Origin: Candidatus Avimuribaculum pullicola
GTDB lineage: Bacteria > Bacteroidota > Bacteroidia > Bacteroidales > Muribaculaceae
Assembly (NCBI GenBank): GCA_018716295.1
Contig: DVKC01000036.1
Coordinates: 1 to 64,000, forward strand
DNA length: 64,000 nucleotides
Reading direction: 5' to 3'
How positions within the stretch are numbered: the stretch's first letter is position 1; each line of letters begins with the position of its first letter. The translations under genes and the position numbers were made by a program. This document shows positions 35,198-43,307 of this stretch, in pieces. Below the pieces are notes generated by a model that did not search any database, had not been told where the DNA came from, and was given only the letters and a program-made list of their open reading frames with translations.

Positions 35198-37852
35198 CTA
35201 CAAGGCAAGGCGGAAGCCGAGGCGGCTGTCACGGGAGTCGGGGGCGATGAAGTCCCGATGCGACACCCGACAGTACCTGGCACTGTTGAGCCAGCTACCG
35301 CCCCGGTACACGCGGCACGACCCACTATTAGGACCTTTAGGATTACGCTGCGGATAACAGCTGTAATCTCCCTTCCAGTCATGACACCATTCCCACACAT
35401 TCCCACTCATGTCATATATCCCAAGCTCGTTGGGCAACTTGGTACCTACAGCATTGGGGCACCCACTGTTGTAATAGAACCACGCCACATCGTCAATGCT
35501 GTTGCTGCCACTGTACTTGCAGCCACGGCTGCCGTTGCCGCCGCGGGCGGCAAACTCCCACTCCGCCTCGGTCGGCAAGCGGTATCGCTTCCCCGTCATC
35601 GCATTCAGCTTCCGCAGGAACTCCTGAACATCGTCCCAGCTCACACACTCTACTGGCAAGTTGTCACCCTTGAAATGGCTCGGGTTGCTACCCATCACGG
35701 CTTCCCACAACTCCTGCGTTACTTCATACTTGCCTATATAGTATCCATCCAGCGTAACACTATGTGCTGGCTTCTCGTTATCCCACGCATAATCGTCCTG
35801 CTCAGAGGTCGCTCCCATGGTGAATGTACCCCCTTCTACATACACCATCTCAATCTCCGGCAGGTTGTTCTGTGGATGTATTGGCTCCATTGTTGGAGTT
35901 GGTTCAGGATCCAGATTGGGAACAGATTGTGATACACGACTACGCACCGCATCAACCACTATCACCTCGGGAATCTCCTCGATGTCAATTTTGACATTTA
36001 TCGGTTTCGGTTGGCTGTGCAGCAGTTGTAGGAAATCTTCCACCTTGGCGGGACGGTCTTCCTTGTGTGGCTGCATGGCGACGGTGATGGCTCGCCGCAC
36101 TGGCGCGGAAATATCGTCGGGGTATGGCAATACGGCATCTTTCGGCATCGCAGTCGCCTCGGGCGGCGTGTTGCCTGTAACGAGCTTATAAAGCGTCGCA
36201 CCAAGGGCGTAAATGTCGCTTTGCGGGGTGAAACTGCTCACGCCGCTCAGGCTATACTGCTCAAGCGGCGCATAGCCTGGGGTGCGCCCCACGGGCGTGG
36301 TGGTCGTTGCTTCGCCTGTGGTGGCATCATACTGCTTGGCTACGCCGAAATCGATTAGCGCAGCCTGCCCCGAGGCCCGGTTTATCATGATGTTGGCAGG
36401 CTTGATGTCGAGGTGGTTGATACCACGCGAGTGCACGTAGGCCAACGCCTTGCCCACCTGCTCGATGATGGACACAGCCTCAACCTCGCCCAACCGCCCA
36501 CGCTTCTTAAGCACCTCGGCAAGCGAAAGACCATCAATATAATCCATAACATAATAAGATGTGCCGTTCTCATCAAACACGTCGAAAACATTCACCACCG
36601 ACGGGGCTTGCGACAACTTGCTGGCTATCAGCCGCGCCTCTTTGACAAACTTGAGGCGGAACTTCTCAACCAGCTCGCGGTTGCCCACGGTTGGCACCAT
36701 CACTTGCGACGTGTCACCCTGCCGCTCGCAGAACTGCACAAAAAAGAACTCCTTGATAGCCACCTGCTTGCCAAGCCCGGTGTGCTGGCACAGGTAGGTG
36801 ATGCCGAAACCACCTTGCCCAAGCACACGCTCGATCACATACCGTCCGCCTTGCAGACTCGTACCAATAGCCAGTGCGCCTTTATTTGCCACCTGCGACT
36901 CAGGTGGAGCAGGATTTGGGCGCAACTGCGGCACTGGCTCGATGCTCTCGCAGCTTATGGCTGCGGCAAAGTCGGCTACCGACTGGTAACGGTCTTTTGC
37001 CCTTGGTTGCATGGCACGGCGAATGGAAGCAATCACATTGTCGCTCACGCCATGATCGCGCAATGGCTGCTCGGAAAGCCCATCCATCAGTATATCCGCC
37101 GCAAGCGGCGGACGCCTACCCGTGAGCATCTTATAGAGCGTCGCACCAAGGGCATACACATCCATTGTCACTGGCAACTTGCCGCCAATGTCGTCTGGAT
37201 TATAGTTAGGTCGTTCGAGTGGAGAATAGCAAGTGAAATAAGTCAAAAAACCATTATCAGCATGATCGACAGCATCAAACAACCGATGCGACATATTGAA
37301 ATCAAGCAAAGCACCCCCGCTATTGCGCAACAACACGTTTCCTGGACTCATGTCAAGAAATAATATTCCACGGTTATGCATATAGGACAACGCACTGGCT
37401 ATCTGCCCGAAATATCTCAACGCCTCGTCCTGCGCCAAGCCGCCACATTTGGCAATGCGGTCATCGAGAGTCCCGCCGTCGCAATATTCCATTACATAGT
37501 AACTCGTGCCGTAGGTATCGAAGCTGTCTATCATTTTCACAACACCAGGATAGTCAAGGCTGGCAAGGCGGGCCATTTCGTGGGCAAACTTGCGCCTGAA
37601 CTTGTCGAACAATTCCTTGCTACCCGCAGTTACCGTTCTACCCGACCGACCGCTCATTCCAAGTACAAAAAACTCTTTCACAACAACTGGCATATCAACC
37701 TGTACCTTGCCAATAGCATCCAATGCTACCTTAGTGTAGGCCAGATAGGTGATGTTGTATGTCCCCTGCCCCAACAAACGGTCAATGCGGTAAGTGAAAT
37801 TCGTGCCACATAATTTAGTCCCTACCGGCAAAACTTGTTTATATACTTCCAT
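35198..37852 (-). CDS. Tandem protein kinase fused to a C-terminal FGE-sulfatase/C-type-lectin-fold domain
   Basis: The 884-residue protein has three folds. Kinase 1 (about 20-290): glycine loop LGQGTYNITYL, lysine in VVVKEFFVLG, catalytic loop LFLDMSPGNVLL, and LDFNMSHRL where DFG is expected (Gly to Asn). Kinase 2 (about 340-605): GQGGFGITYLC, VAIKEFFF, HLDIKPANIMIN, intact DFGVAK and the APLEQY activation segment. A Pro-rich, acidic linker leads to an FGE-sulfatase domain (about 663-884): YVEGGTFTMGATSEQDD, YRLPTEAEWEFAARGG, YDMSGNVWEWCHDW and RGGSW to GFRL. The FGE C-terminus looks like a DGR variable region (separate entry). No signal peptide is seen, so it is probably cytoplasmic. I set the start at 37852, just downstream of the -7 box at 37927-37934. 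Confidence 0.93.
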   Translation of the reverse strand: MEVYKQVLPVGTKLCGTNFTYRIDRLLGQGTYNITYLAYTKVALDAIGKVQVDMPVVVKEFFVLGMSGRSGRTVTAGSKELFDKFRRKFAHEMARLASLDYPGVVKMIDSFDTYGTSYYVMEYCDGGTLDDRIAKCGGLAQDEALRYFGQIASALSYMHNRGILFLDMSPGNVLLRNSGGALLDFNMSHRLFDAVDHADNGFLTYFTCYSPLERPNYNPDDIGGKLPVTMDVYALGATLYKMLTGRRPPLAADILMDGLSEQPLRDHGVSDNVIASIRRAMQPRAKDRYQSVADFAAAISCESIEPVPQLRPNPAPPESQVANKGALAIGTSLQGGRYVIERVLGQGGFGITYLCQHTGLGKQVAIKEFFFVQFCERQGDTSQVMVPTVGNRELVEKFRLKFVKEARLIASKLSQAPSVVNVFDVFDENGTSYYVMDYIDGLSLAEVLKKRGRLGEVEAVSIIEQVGKALAYVHSRGINHLDIKPANIMINRASGQAALIDFGVAKQYDATTGEATTTTPVGRTPGYAPLEQYSLSGVSSFTPQSDIYALGATLYKLVTGNTPPEATAMPKDAVLPYPDDISAPVRRAITVAMQPHKEDRPAKVEDFLQLLHSQPKPINVKIDIEEIPEVIVVDAVRSRVSQSVPNLDPEPTPTMEPIHPQNNLPEIEMVYVEGGTFTMGATSEQDDYAWDNEKPAHSVTLDGYYIGKYEVTQELWEAVMGSNPSHFKGDNLPVECVSWDDVQEFLRKLNAMTGKRYRLPTEAEWEFAARGGNGSRGCKYSGSNSIDDVAWFYYNSGCPNAVGTKLPNELGIYDMSGNVWEWCHDWKGDYSCYPQRNPKGPNSGSCRVYRGGSWLNSARYCRVSHRDFIAPDSRDSRLGFRLAL
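35201..35308 (-). other. Candidate DGR variable region (VR) in the kinase-FGE gene
   Basis: In coding orientation the last ~36 codons follow the usual Bacteroides FGE/C-type-lectin DGR target frame: Tyr, RGGSW, then variable residues L-N-S, AR, Y, CRVS, H, R, D-F-I-A, P, D-S, R, D-S-R, LGFRLAL. The fifteen candidate variable codons are TAC, CTC, AAC, AGT, TAC, CAT, GAC, TTC, ATC, GCC, GAC, TCC, GAC, AGC, CGC. All end in C or T, exactly what adenine-directed mutagenesis of AAC/AAT template codons gives, while the framework codons are not restricted in this way. C-ending codons are favoured in this genome, which weakens but does not remove the signal. No template repeat, reverse transcriptase or Avd-like gene is in the window. 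Confidence 0.55.
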
Positions 37853-37926
37853 AGTCGTAATTGTTTTCGTGGTAAACCGCCACCGACACGCCACACCCCA
37901 CAGAGCTTCGCCGCATCGGCGACACA

Positions 37927-37934
37927 CAAAGTTA
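37927..37934 (-). promoter_or_regulatory. -7 box for the kinase-FGE gene
   Basis: Minus-strand TAACTTTG fits TAnnTTTG and lies about 75 bases before the ATG at 37852. Confidence 0.55.
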
Positions 37935-38032
37935 ACAATTAATCACCGCTTCTTCCATAAAAAACGGGAAAAAACAGAGAGCCACCATGCGACTGGCGAC
38001 TCCTGCAAGTTTTCTTGAGTGAGCACAAAGTG

Positions 38033-39076
38033 TCAGAAGCGGACCATCACTTCGGCCACTATCTTGTCTTGTTCCGAAACCTTGATTTCGGCATTGTCAT
38101 TGTAGAAGTATTTTTCATAGTTGATGCGCAAGTCGGCAATGAACGGCTTGGTGATGCTGAATGTGAAGCCCGCTGTGAGGCGTTTGCGCTCATAATCGGT
38201 TATATACAACTGTCCCTGCTCGTTGAGCGTGCCATCGCTGTGGTCGCCCATATAGTCGAAACGCGCCAACGCCGAAATCTTGTGCAGCAGCTTCTTGCGC
38301 AGCATGAAATCATAGTTGACAAAGGCATCGACAGCTTGCACCGAACTGAAGCTGCCACCCGAATACACTTTGTGCAGAAACTCGGCCTCGGCAGTCCAGT
38401 TCTGCCATTTCCAAGTCACGCCAGCATCATACATATAGATATTTATCGTTTCGGGCTTGATTTTCTGCACACTCAGCACCACGTTCAGCTCATTAAGCAC
38501 TTGCAGCTGCAACTTGCCCGAAAAATTGATTTGACCGCTCCAAAAGTCCTTTTGGTTGGTTAGCCCCGAACCGTTGAACACGCCAAACTCTATTGTAATA
38601 GGGAACAATGGATTGAACTTGTAACCGAGCGTGGCACCCACATCGCGCACATTACCCACTTGCTTGGCTATGAATGAACGATTGGCGAAATATTGCTGGT
38701 GTGGCGAGCGGTGCGCATCAATAGTGAACGGCACACGCATCTGTCCTATTGTAAACGAACCGCCATCAATTGGTTTCCAACGTGCAAAAGCATCAAGCAT
38801 CTTTATTTGCCCTTCGTCCGAAAGGTCAATTTCGGCCTTGTAAGACACAGTGCGAGCCACATTGCCATCGATACTCACGCGGGCATTGCGCACTTGGAAA
38901 CGCCCCTTTGAGATTTGCGGCTGGTATTCATACTTGGCACGTATCGTCCCATGCAGCTTAGGGCGGTAATCAACCTTGGTGGTATCTTTCCCTTCATTGG
39001 TATCGGCATTCATAGCCACTGGCGTTGCCGCGACAAAAAATAATACCATCAATAAGGCAATAAATCGAGCTTTCAT
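38033..39076 (-). CDS. Outer-membrane porin, OprO/OprP (phosphate-selective porin) family
   Basis: This 347-residue protein has a cleavable signal peptide (about residues 1-24) and a predicted beta-barrel of alternating strands. The N-terminal VDYRPKLHGTIRAKYEYQP and QVRNARVSIDGNVARTVSYK, followed by IDLSDEGQIKMLDAFARWKP and FTIGQMRVPFTIDAHRSPHQ, are characteristic of the OprO/OprP-type family in Bacteroidota, where true phosphate selectivity is unproven. The C-terminus ends in aromatic Phe (VAEVMVRF), the usual outer-membrane insertion signal. It is monocistronic, with its own promoter box at 39102-39109. Confidence 0.9.
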   Translation of the reverse strand: MKARFIALLMVLFFVAATPVAMNADTNEGKDTTKVDYRPKLHGTIRAKYEYQPQISKGRFQVRNARVSIDGNVARTVSYKAEIDLSDEGQIKMLDAFARWKPIDGGSFTIGQMRVPFTIDAHRSPHQQYFANRSFIAKQVGNVRDVGATLGYKFNPLFPITIEFGVFNGSGLTNQKDFWSGQINFSGKLQLQVLNELNVVLSVQKIKPETINIYMYDAGVTWKWQNWTAEAEFLHKVYSGGSFSSVQAVDAFVNYDFMLRKKLLHKISALARFDYMGDHSDGTLNEQGQLYITDYERKRLTAGFTFSITKPFIADLRINYEKYFYNDNAEIKVSEQDKIVAEVMVRF

Positions 39077-39101
39077 TTCACATCAGTTAACAATTATATT
39101 G

Positions 39102-39109
39102 CAAAGTTA
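39102..39109 (-). promoter_or_regulatory. Promoter of the porin gene
   Basis: Minus-strand TAACTTTG at 39102-39109, with TTTG at 39130-39133 (minus strand) 20 bases upstream. This is the full -33/-7 pair, and the leader is about 25 bases. Confidence 0.7.
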
Positions 39110-39218
39110 CAAGTTACTATTCTGTAGGGCAAAAAAATGACGTAACAATACGATAACATTTAACGTCCACCCGACAAAATTCGTCGCACACCGATTTGCT
39201 ATTGATACTGGCGCATAC

Positions 39219-39226
39219 TATCTTTG
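39219..39226 (+). promoter_or_regulatory. Promoter of the DMT transporter gene
   Basis: TATCTTTG at 39219-39226 with TTTG at 39195-39198, 20 bases apart. This is a full -33/-7 pair with a leader of about 32 bases. Confidence 0.7.
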
Positions 39227-39262
39227 CAGCCGTTTTTTGAGAACATATATTTTATCACCACA

Positions 39263-40183
39263 ATGAACGACAAAGTCAAGGGATACCTGCTCGGGGCAAT
39301 TGCAGCTGCCACTTATGGAATGAACCCGCTATTTGCATTGCCATTATATGCCGATGGCATGAATGCCGACTCGGTGCTATTTTTCCGCTACCTTTTCGCC
39401 ATACCAATGCTCGGTGCGATGATTGCAGTGCGCGGCCGCAGTTTCAAAATATCGGGACACGACACTGTGCTGCTCATTTTCATGGGACTGATGATGGCTG
39501 TATCGTCGCTATCGCTATTCCTTAGCTACAACTACATGGACGCAGGCATAGCCTCAACCATGCTATTTGTCTATCCCATTCTCGTAGCCTTGATAATGGT
39601 TCTTTTCTACAAGGAACGCCTGTCGATACTCACTGCCTTGTGCATAATCATGGCCGTGGGCGGCATAGCACTGCTTTACCGCAGCGGCGATGGCACTACA
39701 CTAAGCATCGGTGGCACGTTGCTCGTACTTGCCTCGGCCCTCACATACGCCATTTACATAGTCGGAGTCAACCACAGCTCGCTCAAAGACGTGGCAACAC
39801 TATCGGTCACGTTCTACGTGCTGCTCTTCGGCGTGGTGCTGTTCTTGTCCCGCATACTTATCGAAGACACCCTCACCATTCCCACTCGATGGTACTTGTG
39901 GGGCAACCTGCTGGCACTTGCGCTCTTCCCCACGGCAATATCATTCCTGTGCACTACAAGCGCAATCAAGTATATAGGCTCGACACCCACCGCCATACTC
40001 GGGGCTTTGGAGCCCGTTACTGCCGTTATCATCGGCATCACAGTGTTTGACGAGGCATTCACGCCACGCGAGGGCGTAGGCCTGGTACTGATTATCATCG
40101 CTGTAACATTGGTCATAGCAGGTGGCAGCATCGGACACGTGCTATTGCGTTTCCGCAAACTGTTCCCGCGCCTACGCCATTAA
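39263..40183 (+). CDS. DMT superfamily (EamA) transporter
   Basis: The 306-residue protein has 10 predicted membrane helices in two EamA repeats (about 8-140 and 150-290). Typical features are GYLLGAIAAATYGMNPLFAL at the start, a charged end to repeat 1 (LVALIMVLFYKERLSILTAL) and its counterpart in repeat 2 (ALEPVTAVIIGITVFDEAF). The family exports metabolites, amino acids or nucleotide-sugar-like compounds; this one cannot be assigned. The start at 39263 fits the promoter at 39219-39226; the upstream in-frame extension would begin inside the -7 box. Confidence 0.92.
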   Translation: MNDKVKGYLLGAIAAATYGMNPLFALPLYADGMNADSVLFFRYLFAIPMLGAMIAVRGRSFKISGHDTVLLIFMGLMMAVSSLSLFLSYNYMDAGIASTMLFVYPILVALIMVLFYKERLSILTALCIIMAVGGIALLYRSGDGTTLSIGGTLLVLASALTYAIYIVGVNHSSLKDVATLSVTFYVLLFGVVLFLSRILIEDTLTIPTRWYLWGNLLALALFPTAISFLCTTSAIKYIGSTPTAILGALEPVTAVIIGITVFDEAFTPREGVGLVLIIIAVTLVIAGGSIGHVLLRFRKLFPRLRH

Positions 40184-40297
40184 CACCAGCATGATTTATA
40201 TGTGAAACGCAAAAATTCCATATCACTTCTACCTACTTTTTGATGCTATCGGCGCGGAAAAACAGTGCAATTTGTTTTATCCAGGGCGCAAACATTG

Positions 40298-40305
40298 TAT
40301 ATTTG
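40298..40305 (+). promoter_or_regulatory. -7 box for the purU-hisHAF unit
   Basis: TATATTTG fits TAnnTTTG, 30 bases before purU. A TTTG at 40271-40274 is slightly further upstream than ideal for the -33 element. Confidence 0.55.
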
Positions 40306-40334
40306 CAAAACCAATTTGTCAAAAAACTGCACCA

Positions 40335-41204
40335 ATGGATAGAAATTCACATAACAATGCCGTACTGCTAATGCACTGCCCCGACCAGCCGGGCATCTTG
40401 GCATCGGTAACCGACTTTATCAACACCAACGGCGGAAATATCCTTTACCTCGACCAATATGTTGACCGCGTAAATAGCATTTTCTATATGCGCGTTGAGT
40501 GGGATTTAGACAAATTCTTGATTCCCAAGGAAAAAATCAACGACTACATCTACACGCTGTATGCGCAACGGCTGAACATGGAATATAGCCTTTCATTCAC
40601 CGACCACCCTCAACGCATGGCCCTGTTTGTGTCGAAAATGTCGCATTGCCTGTATGACATATTAGCCCGATACACTGCCGGGGACTGGGACGTAGAAATC
40701 CCGCTCATCATAAGCAACCACCCCGACCTGGAAATGGTGGGACGGCAATTCAACATTCCCTACTATGTCATACCAGTCAACCGCGACAACAAAGCCGAGA
40801 TGGAAGCCCGGGAGTTTGAGTTGCTCGATGAGCATGGCATCGACTTCATTGTGTTGGCCCGCTACATGCAAGTGCTGTCGGAAGATTTCATCACACGTTA
40901 TCCCAACCGTATCATCAACATACACCACTCGTTCCTGCCAGCATTCGTCGGCGCAAAACCCTACCACGCAGCATACGAACGAGGCGTGAAGTTGATTGGA
41001 GCTACAAGCCACTACGTGACCACCGAGCTTGATGCCGGGCCAATCATCGAACAAGACATTGTGCGCATCACACACAAAGACACCGTCGCCGACCTTATCC
41101 ACAAGGGGCGTGACTTGGAAAAAATAGTGTTGTCGCGCGCCGTTGAGAAGCACATACAACGCAAGATACTTTCATACCGAAACAAAACCATAGTATTCAG
41201 CTAA
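40335..41204 (+). CDS. purU: Formyltetrahydrofolate deformylase
   Basis: PurU hydrolyses 10-formyl-THF to THF and formate, balancing one-carbon pools. The 289-residue protein has an N-terminal ACT domain (AVLLMHCPDQPGILASVTDF, about 10-85) and a C-terminal formyltransferase-fold catalytic domain (about 90-289). The latter has LFVSKMSHCLYDILAR, the active-site asparagine and histidine region RIINIHHSFLPAFVGAKPYH, and GATSHYVTTELDAGPIIEQD with the conserved Asp. The start at 40335 follows a promoter box. It is 17 bases upstream of hisH and likely cotranscribed; the link through AICAR and formyl-THF metabolism is plausible. Confidence 0.96.
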   Translation: MDRNSHNNAVLLMHCPDQPGILASVTDFINTNGGNILYLDQYVDRVNSIFYMRVEWDLDKFLIPKEKINDYIYTLYAQRLNMEYSLSFTDHPQRMALFVSKMSHCLYDILARYTAGDWDVEIPLIISNHPDLEMVGRQFNIPYYVIPVNRDNKAEMEAREFELLDEHGIDFIVLARYMQVLSEDFITRYPNRIINIHHSFLPAFVGAKPYHAAYERGVKLIGATSHYVTTELDAGPIIEQDIVRITHKDTVADLIHKGRDLEKIVLSRAVEKHIQRKILSYRNKTIVFS

Positions 41205-41221
41205 CCACCTCTCTCGGCAAA

Positions 41222-41818
41222 ATGGGCGACACTGTAATAATAAAATACAACGCCGGAAACATCTTCTCGGTGGAATGTGCATTGCAACGAATAGGCGCAA
41301 ATGCTATCATTACCGACGACAAGCAAGCAATAAGCCACGCAAGGCGAGTGATATTCCCTGGAGTGGGCGAAGCGTCATCGGCCATGGATTACCTGCGCTC
41401 GCACCAATTAGACTCGCTCATAAAGAGCCTGCAATGCCCAGTGCTGGGAATATGCATAGGTATGCAACTTCTCTGCTCGCATTCACAAGAGGGCGACACC
41501 GACTGCCTCGGCATATTCGACGTGCCTGTGCTGCGCTTCGACAACAGCGCATCGCCCGACCTCAAAATCCCGCAAATGGGCTGGAATACCATTGATCTAC
41601 AGCCTGGAAGTTTCATACCACAACAATGCGACAAGCAATACACCTATTTCGTGCACAGCTACTATGCGCCTCTGTGCCAGCACACCTCGGCTGTCACCAA
41701 CTACATATTGCCATATAGTGCGGCATTGCAAAAAGACAATTTCATGGCCACTCAATTCCACCCCGAAAAGAGTGGAAGCGTGGGCGAAACCATTCTAAAA
41801 AAATTCATGGAACTATGA
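41222..41818 (+). CDS. hisH: Imidazole glycerol phosphate synthase, glutaminase subunit HisH
   Basis: HisH hydrolyses glutamine and channels ammonia to HisF in histidine synthesis. The 198-residue class I amidotransferase has the triad: nucleophile Cys in PVLGICIGMQLLCSHSQEGD (about residue 77), and His and Glu in MATQFHPEKSGSVGETIL near the C-terminus. KIPQMGWNTIDL and FVHSYYAPLC are family signatures. It overlaps hisA by four bases and is part of a purU-hisH-hisA-hisF run. The remaining his genes (G, D, C, B, I) are not in the window. Confidence 0.97.
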   Translation: MGDTVIIKYNAGNIFSVECALQRIGANAIITDDKQAISHARRVIFPGVGEASSAMDYLRSHQLDSLIKSLQCPVLGICIGMQLLCSHSQEGDTDCLGIFDVPVLRFDNSASPDLKIPQMGWNTIDLQPGSFIPQQCDKQYTYFVHSYYAPLCQHTSAVTNYILPYSAALQKDNFMATQFHPEKSGSVGETILKKFMEL

Positions 41819-42537
41819 CAAGCATAATCCCTGCAATAGACATCATCGGTGGAAAATGCGTAAGGCTCACACAAGGCGACTATGACCGCCGCAGCGAATA
41901 CGGCGACCCTATCGACATGGCCCGGGCATTTGAGGACGCTGGCTGCCAACGCCTGCACTTGGTTGACCTCGACGGAGCCAAGGCAAGCCACATAGTAAAC
42001 TATCGGACACTCGAATCAATCGCGACACGCACCAGTCTTGTGATAGACTTCGGCGGCGGTGTGAAAAGCGACGACGACATAAGAATAGCCTTCGACAGTG
42101 GAGCAGCCATGGTTACAGGCGGGAGCGTTGCCGTGAAGCAACCCGACATGATGCAACGATGGATAGAAAAATATGGCAACGGGCGCATAATATTGGGGGC
42201 TGATGCCCGCAACGGCAAAGTGGCAACCAACGGCTGGCACGAAGACAGCGAACTTGATGTGGTGAATTTTATTGCCGAATACATCGACAAAGGTATAACC
42301 CAAGCCATTTGCACCGACATCGCTTGTGACGGCACATTGCAAGGCCCTTCAGTGGAGCTTTACAGCAAAATAATCGAACGCTGCCATGATTTGCTACTTA
42401 TAGCAAGTGGTGGAATCGGTTCGATGGCCGATGTGGAAGCTCTCGACAAGATTGGCATCAAGCAAGTGATTGTGGGAAAAGCCATTTACGAGGGGAAAAT
42501 ATCGCTGAAAGAAATTGAACATCTTAACTTGACCTGA
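41815..42537 (+). CDS. hisA: Phosphoribosylformimino-5-aminoimidazole carboxamide ribotide isomerase HisA
   Basis: HisA catalyses the Amadori rearrangement of ProFAR to PRFAR in a (beta/alpha)8 barrel. The 240-residue protein has the catalytic Asp in IIPAIDIIGGKCVRLTQGDY (about residue 8) and the second Asp in QAICTDIACDGTLQGPSVEL (about 165). The phosphate-binding loops LVIDFGGGVKSDDDI and LLIASGGIGSMADVEAL are intact. It starts within the hisH stop (overlap of four bases) and is followed after three bases by hisF. Confidence 0.97.
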   Translation: MTSIIPAIDIIGGKCVRLTQGDYDRRSEYGDPIDMARAFEDAGCQRLHLVDLDGAKASHIVNYRTLESIATRTSLVIDFGGGVKSDDDIRIAFDSGAAMVTGGSVAVKQPDMMQRWIEKYGNGRIILGADARNGKVATNGWHEDSELDVVNFIAEYIDKGITQAICTDIACDGTLQGPSVELYSKIIERCHDLLLIASGGIGSMADVEALDKIGIKQVIVGKAIYEGKISLKEIEHLNLT

Positions 42538-42540
42538 CAA

Positions 42541-43296
42541 ATGCTCGCAAAACGCATCATTCCATGCCTCGACGTGAAAGACGGCATGACGGTAAAAGGG
42601 GTCAACTTCGTCAACCTGCGCTCGGCTGGCGACCCCGTGGAACTGGGCAAACGATATAGCGATGAAGGTGCCGACGAACTGGTATATCTCGACATCACGG
42701 CATCATACGAACACCGCAAGACATTCATTGACCTCGTGCGCCGTGTGGCACAAGCTATCAGCATCCCATTCACTGTGGGTGGCGGCATAGGCAGTGTCGC
42801 CGATGTGGATCGGTTGCTCAGCAATGGAGCCGACAAAGTGTCGGTCAACAGCGCGGCTCTAAACCGCCCGCAACTCATTGACGAAATCGCGCGGCAATTT
42901 GGCCGCCAAGTGTGTGTTGTGGCTATTGATGCACGTTTCACCGATGGACAATGGGTGTGCTACGAAAAAGGCGGACGGGTGAAAACTGGCCGCACACTAT
43001 ATGAATGGGCACACGAAGCCCAGGAACGCGGTGCGGGCGAAATACTATTCACAAGCATGGATCATGACGGCACCAAGAATGGGTATGCCTGCGATGCCCT
43101 GCGGCAGCTGCACCAACAGTTGCAAATACCCATCATCGCATCTGGCGGCTGTGGCAATGCCTCACATATAGCCGACGCATTCAAAACAGGGCTGGCCGAT
43201 GCTGCACTCGCAGCCAGCGTGTTCCACTTCGGCGAAATACAAATCCCCACACTCAAGCAGCACCTCCACACCCTCGGTATCCCCGTGCGCTTGTGA
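42541..43296 (+). CDS. hisF: Imidazole glycerol phosphate synthase, cyclase subunit HisF
   Basis: HisF uses ammonia from HisH to make imidazole glycerol phosphate and AICAR from PRFAR. The 251-residue barrel has [20 protein letters not shown] (catalytic Asp about residue 11), [39 protein letters not shown], and the second catalytic Asp in [20 protein letters not shown]. The product AICAR enters purine synthesis and needs formyl-THF, which may explain the nearby purU. It converges on queA, 11 bases apart. Confidence 0.97.
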   Translation: MLAKRIIPCLDVKDGMTVKGVNFVNLRSAGDPVELGKRYSDEGADELVYLDITASYEHRKTFIDLVRRVAQAISIPFTVGGGIGSVADVDRLLSNGADKVSVNSAALNRPQLIDEIARQFGRQVCVVAIDARFTDGQWVCYEKGGRVKTGRTLYEWAHEAQERGAGEILFTSMDHDGTKNGYACDALRQLHQQLQIPIIASGGCGNASHIADAFKTGLADAALAASVFHFGEIQIPTLKQHLHTLGIPVRL

Positions 43297-43307
43297 CGCG
43301 CACCCTG

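Noticed and set aside
35198-37852. A complete DGR in this window
   Set aside because: No reverse transcriptase, Avd-like gene or adenine-matching template repeat is present, so only a remote or relic target region can be proposed.
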